DNA from: Pollenia angustigena
Lineage: Eukaryota; Arthropoda; Insecta; Diptera; Polleniidae
Assembly (NCBI GenBank): GCA_930367215.1
Contig: OV884059.1
Span: forward strand, 49,570,957-49,634,956
Direction of reading: 5' to 3'
Length of the DNA stretch: 64,000 nucleotides
In this document: piece after piece, positions 21,208-31,039 of the stretch
How the letters are laid out: every line of letters begins with the position of its first letter
Numbering within the stretch: the first letter of the stretch is position 1
Notes under the pieces: generated by a model
Database searches by the model: none
What the model was told of the DNA's origin: nothing
What the model saw: only the letters and a program-made list of their open reading frames with translations
Position numbers and translations under genes: made by a program

Positions 21208-22568
21208 TGTTCAATAATAGCACTTAAACTATATTGAACTAAAGTTGATTTGTACAACAGTAGCACTTTAACTATGTTGCAATTTGGTTTTGGATGGACA
21301 ACAACAGCACTTGAACTGTGCTGCTTTCTCTTAATTAAGAGTCTTGGTTTACCTTCAGAATAAGAGTCTTTTTATTATTCATTTTTTCCAACTTATATAC
21401 TAATTTTTACACTAAACATATGAATAATTGCTTATGAGAAATATGCTGACGGCCTATTTGTTATAAATTAATTAATAATACATTGACCCATATTTCTGCC
21501 GAATTTACAAATTATCATATGAACAAATAAACATTAAATTAAAGTCCATGAAACTTATAGACTACTGAGTAAGCACAAGACAAGCCAAAACAAAAAATAT
21601 GTATGAAGTTGCAAATTTAAATAAACAAGAAATATTAAGAGCTAAGTTTCAATTTCAATGTCAAGACAAAAAAAATGTGTAACTTCAATGAACTCAAATT
21701 AAGCAGAGAACGGTTCAAAAAACTTAAACGACCACAATTAGACAATAACAAAATAATACATGTATTACGGAAAATAATTGGGCAAGAACAAAAAATAAAA
21801 TATGTATTAACAGATACTAGTGCTGGGAAACTATCGATAGACTATCGATATTATCGATAGTCTTAAAATATCGAAAATATCGATAGGAAAAATATAAATA
21901 TCGATATTTTTATTATTTAAAATACAGCTATGAAGACATCTAACAGCAGCTATACACACACAGTTTTTTGCCGCAAATTTTTACTTCCTTTCATTAATTC
22001 GCGCTGAATTACAGCAATGAATACAAACAAGAAAAATGGCGAGTGTTGTAAAAAAAAAATGCAAATCCAAATGCAATTGCAAGCATAGGACAAAACAATG
22101 AACGACCATAAGAGGATAAGTCCGCAAGATTGATTACCTTTTTGGGCTTAGAATTTAGAACATTTTTTAAAATTGCAATGGAATATCTTATATTCCCTGT
22201 TACTTCCGTTCCTTTAGAAAGGCACTTATCATTTTTTAAAAAACTGCCATCTCAAAATACGTGCGTATATACAAACGTCTCATACATTCAATAAAGTGAT
22301 AAAAACAACGGACTTAGCCTTATAAAAAATTATTAAAATTTTCTTGCACAAGTTTAAACATTCAGTCGATAGTAAAAATCGATGGTTAAATCTGAACTAT
22401 CGATAAATATCGATAGTAGAAAATATCGATAGTATCCCAGCACTAACAGATACGTTTGGGAAATTTTTAAATGTCTAAAATTTCCTCATTGGGATTGCTT
22501 CCGCTATAAGAGATAAGGGCATTTTATTATATTGCCCCAGCGAGCCACTCTGGCTGAAATTCTACACA
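21208..22568 (-). mobile_element. BEL/Pao 5' LTR, interrupted by a hAT MITE
   Basis: The inner LTR edge is fixed by the primer site: minus-strand TTGAACA ends at 21208. The outer edge is proposed at 22568, where the minus strand starts TGTGTAGAATTTCAG; this end is inference. Without the 628-bp MITE the LTR would be about 725 bp. A polyadenylation-type AATAAAA lies near 21370. Three related blocks (AGCACTTAAACTATATTG, AGCACTTTAACTATGTTG, AGCACTTGAACTGTGCTG) lie at 21218-21335. The matching 3' LTR is gone. Confidence 0.6.
21818..22445. mobile_element. hAT MITE with eight TATCGATA sites
   Basis: The termini TAGTGCTGGGA are inverted and flanked by an exact 8-bp duplication, ACAGATAC (21810-21817 and 22446-22453), diagnostic of hAT-type insertion. 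The 628-bp body has no transposase. Five TATCGATA octamers cluster at 21831-21910 and three at 22397-22434, with several one-base variants. Each cluster lies just inside an end, where a transposase would bind. TATCGATA is also the DRE octamer bound by DREF. Confidence 0.9.
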
Positions 22569-23254
22569 CTGTTGCTTAAAAGAACCCATGAAGATCGGCC
22601 GCATCATCCTTAATCTACCAATTGTTTTTTTTAACTTCCATTTAATTTGTTATTAGCGCTTTTTGATAATTGCTAAAATTAGTTTTTTAAATTTAATTTC
22701 ATCGGGTGGTTCCTGGTAGGCACATTTTTACAAAAATTTTGTTTGAAATCAATTCTATATAATAATAACGGCGCCCTATTTTTTAACATTTAATACTTGT
22801 TTTGAGATCTCAAATATATTAATAGATATCAAGTTCTAGCATTGCCTGATATCATTAATTTTAGAGTTCTCTAAAAATTGTTTTGCTTCAATCGTCACTT
22901 TTTGTGCTATGAATCAAATTTTCGTTTCAATGCCCGAAAGTTAAGGTATTCAAAGCATGTAAAATAAAACATTTTTGTTCCGTGCGGCAAACCAGTAACC
23001 AACAGACGATACACTATACGGTTTCTACTTTCTACTTAACAAACACTTTACCTATTTGAAAGACATTTTAAAATAAAAGTGTAATGAATGGTTAAATAAG
23101 GTGTGCATTTTTGGAAATAAATATTAATAGCTTTAAATTTTTGATATTCTCTAATTAGGCTTAAGTTCATCAAATTTAATGTTCATTAAATTATTTTCAC
23201 TGAGTGAAGGAATTTTAACAACTTGGAAATTTTTATTAAAATTGATTGATAATT
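22569..23254. other. AT-rich interval with no gene seen
   Basis: No supported coding or terminal-repeat structure was found. A sequence near 23150-23230 (ending CACTGAGTGAAGGAATTTT) recurs in reverse at 30645-30700, suggesting a dispersed repeat. Confidence 0.4.
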
Positions 23255-23365
23255 TTTCTTGGCTGTGCGGGGATTTGAACTCGGGTGGATCTTTACATGT
23301 TTCAAGAATCACCACATTCTATCGTCGGAAGGTCTTTGAGTTCTACCCACTGCAACATTGGGGTG
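23255..23365 (-). repeat. tRNA-like (Pol III A/B box) sequence, SINE relic
   Basis: On the minus strand TGCAGTGGGTAGAAC is A-box-like. About 45 bases later GAGTTCAAATCCCC matches the B box (GGTTCRANTCC). The spacing is that of a tRNA with a long variable arm. I cannot fold a full cloverleaf by eye, so a tRNA-derived SINE head or tRNA pseudogene is more likely than a working tRNA. Confidence 0.45.
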
Positions 23366-23632
23366 CCCGTTAGCCAACAGTCAAACATCAATCTTTAACC
23401 AGTAGTACTGTTGTTTCGAAATTTGCTGTTGTTATGACATAAATTTCGAATTACATGTTGCCTCCTTTCCTCTGTTTTTTCGTATTCTTTCTGTCAAGAC
23501 TTTGTCTTGACAACCTGAATACATTTGTTTATTATGATTCTTTGTCCACTTTCGTCGACATTTTATTTGTACAAATTAAAGTACACTCACAATATTCTGT
23601 ACGTTAAATTAACTGAAATTGTAATCTATATA

Positions 23633-23883
23633 TCGTCATATTAAATGCAAACGGACGTAACTACACAAATTTTTGATATTGAGTTTTGTATCGATTATGG
23701 TTCGTTTTATCAAAATACATGTTCGTGCAAAATTTTAGCTTCGTACGATCAAAAATGGCAATTTTATTAGCGAAATTCAAACGCCAATTACACCTTGTTG
23801 TTATTGATTTTGTAAAGTTTTTTGCTTCTCCTGAAAAAAAAAATAAAAAGTGTAGTTACGTCCGTTTGCATTTAATATGACGA
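23633..23883. mobile_element. TA-flanked MITE (mariner-like) inside the Helitron start
   Basis: A 34-bp inverted repeat starts TCGTCATATTAAATGCAAAC at 23633, and its exact complement ends at 23883. Flanks are TATA on both sides, consistent with a TA target duplication. The 251-bp element has no transposase. It splits the Helitron's TCTATATATATAAAA start. Confidence 0.75.
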
Positions 23884-24545
23884 TATATAAAATTGTAACG
23901 TTACTGACTGACTCACTGATTCATCATCGCACAGCCTAAACGCCTGAAGCTAAATACTTGAAATTTGGACCAGAAATTGGTCACACTCCAAATCGATCCA
24001 ATAAGACGGGATTTTTGGAAATTCAAATGTTTAAGGGGTAAAAAAAGGGTAAAAACGGGAAAATCCGGTAACCTTATATCTCGAAAACTAAAAGAGATAC
24101 AAAAAAAATTTAATACTTATAGTTGTTCTTCAGAAAAATAAGCGGACAGGTGTCTGGTACTTTTTCGAAATTCGGCCCTATTTGGGAGTAAATGGGTAAA
24201 ATCTTAATTTTAGTACTTTTTTGACACCCCATTTATCTTTTGAACCAATAAACATTGAAACAAAGTTAATACCACATTCGAAACTTATCAAAAAAATACG
24301 AATACAAATTTGGTACTTTTTCGAAATTCGAACATTTAAGGTGTAAAAATCGTAACTATTTTTGGTACTTTTTTTAAAAAACATTTTTCTCCATTCATTG
24401 AAATATTCGTACTATATTATGGGCTGCCACTATAATATTGAAATTTTTTATACTTTAATGGGGGGAGAAATAGTACCAAAAAGGGGAAATACAGGAAATT
24501 TGATATTTTACTTAACTTTTTGGTATATTTTAAATTATCGTTTAT

Positions 24546-25760
24546 GTTGGACCTAAAAACATAAGATTCAACATGCAATGTCCTGAGTGGATAAGAATCA
24601 ATGCAATGTCCTGAGTGGATAAGATTCTATAAGAGGGAAGTTTTTGGTACTTTTTGTTCTTTAACTGGTACTTTTTGAATTTCCTTTAGTATTGGACCTA
24701 GAAACACAAAATTCAATATGCAATGTCCTGGGTGGATGAGAATCTATAAGAATGAACTTTTTGGTACTTTTTTATTCTTTGATTGGTACTTTTTGAATTT
24801 CCGTTGGTATTGGACCTAGAAAGATAAAATTTAACATGCAAGGTCCTGAGTGGATAAGAATCCATAAGAGGGAAGTTTTTGGTACTTTTTTGTTCATTTA
24901 CTGGTACTTTTTGAATTTCGGTCAGCATTGGACCTAGAAACATAAAATTAAACATGCACGATCCTGTGTAAATGAGAATCGTTTAGTGGGATCTTATTGG
25001 TACTTTTTTATTCGTTAGCTGGTACTTTTTGAATTTCCATTAGTATTGGACCTAGAAACATGAAATTAAACATGCAAGGTCTTGAGTGAATGACAATCTG
25101 TAAGTGGATCTTTTTGGTACTTTTTTGATTTAAACTGGCACTTTTTTTAAATTTTCGCTAATATTGGTCTTACGAACATTAAATTTTACCTGCAAGGTCC
25201 TGAATGAATGAGAATCCCTAAAAGAGCTTATTGGTACTTTTTGGTTTTTAAGCTGGTACTTTTTCAATATCCGTTATTAATTAACTTAGAAACATAAAAT
25301 TCAAGATGCTATGCCCTGAGAGAATAAGAATAAGGCAAGTTTGTGGTACTTTTTGTTCTTATACTGGTACTTTTTGAATTTCCTCAAATAGTGAACCTAT
25401 AATCATAAAATTTAACATGCAATGTCTTGAGTGGATGAGATTCTATAAGAAGGAACTTTTTGGTACTTTTTTATTCATTAACTGGTACTTTTTGAATTAC
25501 CGCTAGTATTGGACCTAGAAAGGTAAAATTAAACAGTCAAGGTCCTGAGTGAATGAGAATCTGTAAAGGGGGTTTGATATTATTTTGTATTTTAAATGGT
25601 ACCTTTTCAATTTCCGCATTTATTGGATCTAGAAACATAAAATAAATCTGCAAGGTCCTGAGTAAAAGAGAATCTGTAAGAGGGATTTTTGGAACTTTTT
25701 CGTTCTCTAATTGGTACTTTTTTTATAAACCGGTACTTTTTTAACTTAATATTTATTTTA
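24546..25760. repeat. ~117-bp satellite array, about 10 units
   Basis: Each unit contains GGTACTTTTTGAATTTCC, TATTGGACCTAGAAACATAA, CATGCAAGGTCCTGAGTG and GAGAATCTATAAG. The GGTACTTTTTGAA block recurs at about 24669, 24784, 24902, 25020, 25135, 25255, 25366 and 25484, with later degenerate copies near 25600 and 25715: a period of 111-120 bp. Units differ by several percent. The array sits inside Helitron DNA. Short open frames across it are artefacts of the repeat. Confidence 0.85.
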
Positions 25761-26444
25761 AGTTAAAGTAATTGTCTGGTACTTTTACGAAATTCATCCA
25801 TTTTAATAAAAACTAAATAAAAATTATTAACTTATCTAAAAACTACAAATGCATATTTGGTACTTTTTCGAAATTCAAACGTTTAAGGGATGAAAATTTT
25901 ACCTATGTTTGTTATTTTTTCAAATCTTTCATCGCAGAGCCTAACGTCTGAAACTAAAAGGTTGACATTTGGACCATGGGCTGGCCTCTCGTCAAAGGAT
26001 CCTCCTAACCTCATACCTCCTTAACTAAAAGAGATGAAAAGCATTAACACTTATTGTTGTTCATTAGAAAAATTCCCTAACCTCATATCTCCTTAACTAA
26101 AAGAGATACAAAAATTGAATACTTATTATTGCTCATTAAAAAAATAAACGGACAGGTTTCTGGTACTTTTGTGAGGTACGGACTTTTTGGGGAGTAGAAG
26201 GGCAAATAAAAATTTTATCACATTCGTAGCTTATCTAAAAAATACAAAACAGATTTGGACCTGTTTTGAAATTCAAACGTTTAAGGTGTGAAAATCATTC
26301 CTATTTTGTTGCTTTTTTCACAACATTTTTCTCCATCTATCTATATAATATAAAACTGTAAAGTAACTGAATGTCAATCCACCACTGTATGTTCTTTGGA
26401 GACACAACTTTTCTGGATATCATTGCCCCAAGGGACTATATCTT
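25761..26444. other. Helitron interior, no gene
   Basis: This stretch repeats Helitron filler seen near 23930-24350 (CTTATATCTCGAAAACTAAA-like and GGTACTTTTTCGAAATTC phrases). It includes a second Helitron-type start, TCTATATAATATAAAACTGT, at 26340, preceded by A. Nothing coding is visible. Confidence 0.45.
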
Positions 26445-27543
26445 CACGCAGAGAAAAAACATGATTAATGACTGGTCACTACGATCATTTTTATTCATAT
26501 TTGCCAAATATGTTTACCATAATACAATTTTTATAGTGCTCATCTAACTTGAAAACATATTTTTTGTCGTAAACATTTTTATATTCACTATTATAATATT
26601 ATATGGTGTTTTACATCTAAAAAGTAACTCTGATCTAGCTAAACATATTAAATAATGTGAAATGTGTGAAATTCTCTAAATGAGCAAACATTTATTGTCA
26701 AAACAAACAGTGTGTGTTTATAAAGACAATCAAATTTTCTCCCACTTTATTTCTGTCCGCGAGCGTCAGTTACATGGATGATAACAAAAGAATTAAGACG
26801 TTTTTCGGGAAGAAAAAGACCATGCTGCCTTGCAAATTGACGAAATAAAAAACTACACGTTTATTAAAATAGGTAAGTTATTTATATATGTATAGGTAGT
26901 TATAAAAATAAATATATATTAATGTTGTCTTTCTTGCAGCCAAAAAAAAACCTACAATATTGAAACCGGCATATAAATTTTATCGTTAGCCCAAATAAAA
27001 TAAAAAGTGGCTGATGCGTTGTGGTAGTTCGTAGAGCTTCGCCACAAGATATTGTGGACTTACCAGAAATCCCACCAGCAGATGACAAAGTACTTTTTTA
27101 GGAAGAGACTTTTAACAACATATCACCGAACTGCAGATATATGAGATGGTTGCAGGAGACGTTTTGTATGCAGACATTTGATATCAAACAGAAAAACAAC
27201 ATTCAACTCAAGTAAGTAAGTATATGTAAAAATGTATTTATTTAATTTAATTTTTTAATATATGACATTCTGTGTCGGTATATATAATACAAAGTGTATG
27301 TACAAATGTTTGAAATAAAATTCTTATTGGTTTTATTTGTGAGAATCATTTAACATGTTTAAATAGGCATTTTACATGGTGTTAGGAATCTGAATATAAT
27401 AATATGTTTGAGACAATAATTAGCTATTAACATGATGTCTGAACATATATTGTTACTTAAGACATGTTTGACACAATCATTACTACAAACATTAATGATA
27501 GTTTGCGATTGTGATTGTATCAACCATGTTTTTTCTTTGCGTG
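26445..27543. mobile_element. TIR element with possible captured exon-intron fragment
   Basis: The ends CACGCAGAGAAAAAACATG and the complement of TGTTTTTTCTTTGCGTG match over about 19-25 bp with one or two changes. Inside, on the plus strand, an ATG at 26776 opens MDDNKRIKTFFGKKK. GTAAGT at 26871, TTTCTTGCAG ending at 26940 and CAAGTAAGTAAG near 27208 look like splice donor, acceptor and donor. The exon-like pieces are short and contain stops. They may be a transposase start or a captured host fragment. Confidence 0.5.
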
Positions 27544-28120
27544 TTATGGGCAATATTGTATAATAAAACACATTTTTCGGTTCATTATAAACCAAACATT
27601 TTTTTTTGCTCAATTGGCGAAGTCCCTCACGCCCACCAGAGATTTAGTCCTATGACAAAAACGTTCTAAACTATAGGCTCCAACTACAACATTGAAATTT
27701 TTAATACATAAGTGGGGAGAAAAAAGTATCAAAAAGGATAATACGGAAAATTAACTTTCTTTGATTTGCTTTTGTGTTCTACGATTCGTACTTTTTGAAT
27801 TTCATATATTGAACTTAAAAGCACAAAATTATAGGTGCAAAGTCCTGTGTCAATATCAACCTATGATATAAAAAATCTTGGAACTATTTTGCTTTGACCT
27901 ATTTACATATACTTTGGAATATAAATAAGTTCATGAAAGAAAAGGTCTTATTACAAAGTAGTGGGTTAAATTCAAATTTAAACCTAGAAAAATAAGCTTT
28001 GATATACAAATATGTCCACGAAGGAAAAGGAAACGCTAACGAAGTAGCGGGTTAAATGCTAGTATAAAATAAATGAAAATTCAATTAACAACCGGTCTAC
28101 TTACTTTTCATTATTTTTTA

Positions 28121-28475
28121 ACAAAAAGTTTATTTAATTTTTACTGTCAAAAATTCAACACCATATTCCTTAAAATCATATAAATATTCAGTTATTTTGT
28201 AAAATTTTACTGTCAAAAATTCAACACCATATTCAGTAAAAACATATCTGAATATTTAATTGTTTTTACTGAATAAATATTCAGATATGTTTTTACTGAA
28301 TATGGTGTTGAATTTTTGACAGTAAAATTTTATAAAATAACTGCATATTTATTTGTTTTTACGGAATATGTAGTTAATTTTTTGACAATTAATTTATATA
28401 AGATAACTGAATACTCATTCGTTTTTACGGAATTCGCGGTTGAATTTTTGACAGTAAAAATTAAATGAACTTTTC
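28121..28475. mobile_element. Foldback repeat element
   Basis: The outer ends (AACAAAAAGTTTATTTAATT and the complement of a near-match at about 28456-28475) face each other. Around 28255 there is a close palindrome with arms of about 85 bp containing TACTGTCAAAAATTCAACAC and its complement. The right side repeats a roughly 70-bp unit three times. No coding capacity is present. It is a non-autonomous foldback-type element or repeated MITE insertions. Confidence 0.6.
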
Positions 28476-28732
28476 GTTGCTTTAAATTACATTTTTATTT
28501 AATTTAACATAAAGAAGAATTTAACTCATTCAACGGACAATATTAACTGCAACTGAAAATCCGTATTAATATGCACTTTGTTTTTTGAATAACTGTTAGA
28601 ATCAGTTTAAAATAAATTTGCTTGGAATGTTTATTTATTTAAATGACTGAACGGAATATTTCTTAAATAAACTACAGTCCGTTACTGTAATAATATTGTG
28701 AGTGTACAAATGTAAACATTGAGTTAAAACAC
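28476..28732. other. AT-rich spacer, nothing seen
   Basis: No open frame or repeat boundary that I can support lies between the two foldback elements. Confidence 0.4.
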
Positions 28733-29883
28733 GTCAAACCATCACGAAAAAATGGAATTTTCGGCATCAGCACCTCCGATTTGAATGAAATTCAACACAA
28801 ATGTTATAAGTAATTGGACTTAAACAAAACATAAATTTCAGACCCCACATTCTTTCGGCATCCGAAATATGACGTCATAAAAATGTGAAAAATGTTTAAA
28901 AAAAACACAAAAGTCTCCTTACAAAAGGGGATAGAACTCTTGAACTACGCAAGATAATTTAGTTTTTTTGGTATCGTTTTAAAGGTGAAAGTGCACCCTT
29001 TAAAATGATATGCATATTGTGTTTTTCTAAGAAAAGGTCAAAGGTAAATTTTTGGGGTCTTGAGTTCAAAGGTCCATATCTAGAAAAGTATATTTTTTAA
29101 AATTCTTAAAAAAATATATGTTAAGTATTATACCCTCTTCAACATTTGCAGAAAATTTAATGGTGGAGACTCGATTGGTGTCAGAGTTATATACCAGAAC
29201 GTGATTCTAAGTATGTTTTGTGTTCAAAAATCCCTTGTTCGGGAGGTACCACGCCCACTTCTCCAATCCCGACCACATTTCGTGGGATGGTGTGTATTGA
29301 TAACTTAAATTTGTGTACAAAATTTGGAAACTTTGGCTCTTGCCGTTCTCCAGATATACTGAAAAAAATAATTAAAATACAACAACAACAAGGGATTTTT
29401 GAACACAAAACATACTTAGAATCACGTTCTGGTATATAACTCTAACACCAATCGAGTCTCCACCTTTAAATTTTCTGCAAATGTTGAAGAGGGTATAATA
29501 CTTAACATATATTTTTTTAAGAATTTTAAAAAATATACTTTTCTCGATATGGAGCTTTAAACTCAAGACCCCAATAATTGAGCTTTGACCTTTTCTTAGA
29601 AAAACACAATATGCATATCATTTTAAAGGGTGCACTTTCACCTTTAAAACGATACCAATAAAACTAAATTATCTTGCGTAGTTCAAGAGTTCTATCCCCT
29701 TTTGTAAGGAGACTTTTGAGGTTTTTCCACATTTTTCTCATCTTTTATGACGTCATATTTCGGAAGCCGAAAGAATCTGGGGTCTGAAAATTTATGGTTT
29801 GTTAAAGTCCAATAACATTCAACATTTGTGTTGAATTTCATTCAAATCGGAGGTGATGATGCCGAACGACTTAACGGTTTGAC
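28733..29883. mobile_element. Large palindrome: ~500-bp arms around a 150-bp core
   Basis: Left arm 28733-29238 and right arm 29391-29883 are close reverse complements, running from GTCAAACC/GGTTTGAC at the outer edges to GTTTTGTGTTCAAAAATCCC / GGGATTTTTGAACACAAAAC at the inner edges. The core 29239-29390 (GGGAGGTACCACGCCCACTT...) is related to 60394-60545. Pairs of short frames on opposite strands start with the same residues because of the symmetry and are not genes. It could extrude as a very long hairpin. Confidence 0.85.
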
Positions 29884-29930
29884 ATGGATTCACTCCATTA
29901 GAGCTTGTGCCATAGCTATTTAAAAAACAA

Positions 29931-30577
29931 CTAGCTGACCCGACAGACGTTGTCCTGTCCAAATTAGGAAAAAAGGGTTGCGTTCGATTTCTAAGATCCG
30001 TTGAAAATATACGAACATTTGAAAGAAAAATTAGTCAAATCGATGGAGCCGTTTTCTGATTTAAGGTAAATCGAAAAAAGTGGGCGTTAAAGTGGGCAGG
30101 GCAACATTTTCTTTCCGTAAAAACCTAAGTTGGACCATGGCGATGATTTTAAAGAAAAAATCGTCCAAATCGGTCAAGCCGTTCTCAAGTTATGCGCTTA
30201 ATAGAAAAAGTGGGCAGAAAAGTAGGCGTGGTAAATTTTTCTTTCGATTAAAACTTACAATGGATTAATGCGAACATTTGAAAGACAAATTTGTCAAATC
30301 GATGGAGCCGTTTTCTGATTTTAAGTAATTCGAAAAAAGTGGGCGGAGCAAAATTTTCATTTCGTATAAATCTAAGTTGGACCATGGCGATCATTTTAAA
30401 GCAAAAATCGTCACAATTATATAGATGTAATTGGTGGTGCAATATGAAAATTGGATTTTGCCACGCCCCTCCGCCCGCAAATCAGAAATCTGACTTCACA
30501 GTGTCACTTGCCTGAATATTCTGAAGATTCCCTGAAGATTTCATCAAAATCGGCCAAGCCGTTTTGGAGTCCATACG

Positions 30578-30608
<31 letters not shown>

Positions 30609-30630
30609 CATCCTGTTTTATATATATAGA
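29931..30630 (-). mobile_element. Non-autonomous Helitron, minus strand
   Basis: Read on the minus strand, the 5' end is TCTATATATATAAAACAGGA at 30630 (preceded by A). The 3' end is GACAG...CTGTC hairpin, GGGTCAG and CTAG ending at 29931 (followed by T). The 700-bp interior has about 200-bp imperfect repeats (for example AATCGATGGAGCCGTTTTCT at 30040 and 30297) and an ATAC microsatellite at 30575-30610. No Rep/helicase gene is present. Small frames here are not supported as genes. Confidence 0.85.
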
Positions 30631-30822
30631 TTTTGATTTTAGTTGTAAAAATTCCTTCACTCAGTGAAAATAAGTTAATCAAAATTTAATTTGATGAACT
30701 CAAGCCTAATAAGAGAATATAAAAAAATTAACAGTTCAACTAAAATCAAAATTAGTATTAATAGCTTTTTATATTTTATCAAAAAGTTATAACGGCTTTA
30801 AGTCCCAATTCACACGTTGCAT

Positions 30823-30928
30823 GTCTTATTGATCAGCTTGCTACTTTATAACGAGAGTGAAGAGAGGAAAATAAACGTTTCTCTCTCACTCTCTCTCGCC
30901 TATAAGGTAGCAAGCTGATCAATAAGAC
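30823..30928. mobile_element. Small MITE with 22-bp inverted repeats
   Basis: The 22 bp at 30823-30844 (GTCTTATTGATCAGCTTGCT then AC) are exactly complementary to 30907-30928. Similarity continues outward for about six bases. The 62-bp centre includes CTCTCTCTC-rich sequence. Confidence 0.7.
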
Positions 30929-31039
30929 TTGCAAGTTTCAACAGAAAATATATCTCGCGACCCACGTTATTTTTAATAAAACATAATAGGCTATTTAACA
31001 TTTATAAATACTCTTTTTCAACTTTTGCTTATTAATGAT

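Larger units (their letters stand above)
23625..28062 (+). mobile_element. Helitron DNA, composite
   Basis: The left end is TCTATATA, then (after a nested MITE) TATATAAAATTGTAACG, preceded by A. The right end has a hairpin CGCTA...TAGCG (28034-28049) about ten bases before CTAG, followed by T. TC start, CTAG end, 3' hairpin and an A/T target site without duplication are the Helitron signature. No Rep/helicase gene is present. A second Helitron-like start at 26340, and repeated internal phrases (24400-24500 resembles 27665-27780), suggest that one Helitron lies inside or beside another. Confidence 0.6.

Noticed and set aside
21818..22445. Host promoter or replication-related DRE cluster
   Set aside because: Exact hAT termini and an 8-bp duplication account for the block as a transposon. 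Host regulatory use is possible but is not shown by the sequence.
29187..29439. Two opposite-strand frames that begin with the same MCSKIPC residues
   Set aside because: They arise from the symmetry of the palindrome. Each crosses from an arm into the core, and neither has codon-level support.
30575..30612. ATAC-repeat tract as a possible CRISPR-like or regulatory array
   Set aside because: It is a simple microsatellite near the Helitron 5' end, and the organism is a eukaryote.
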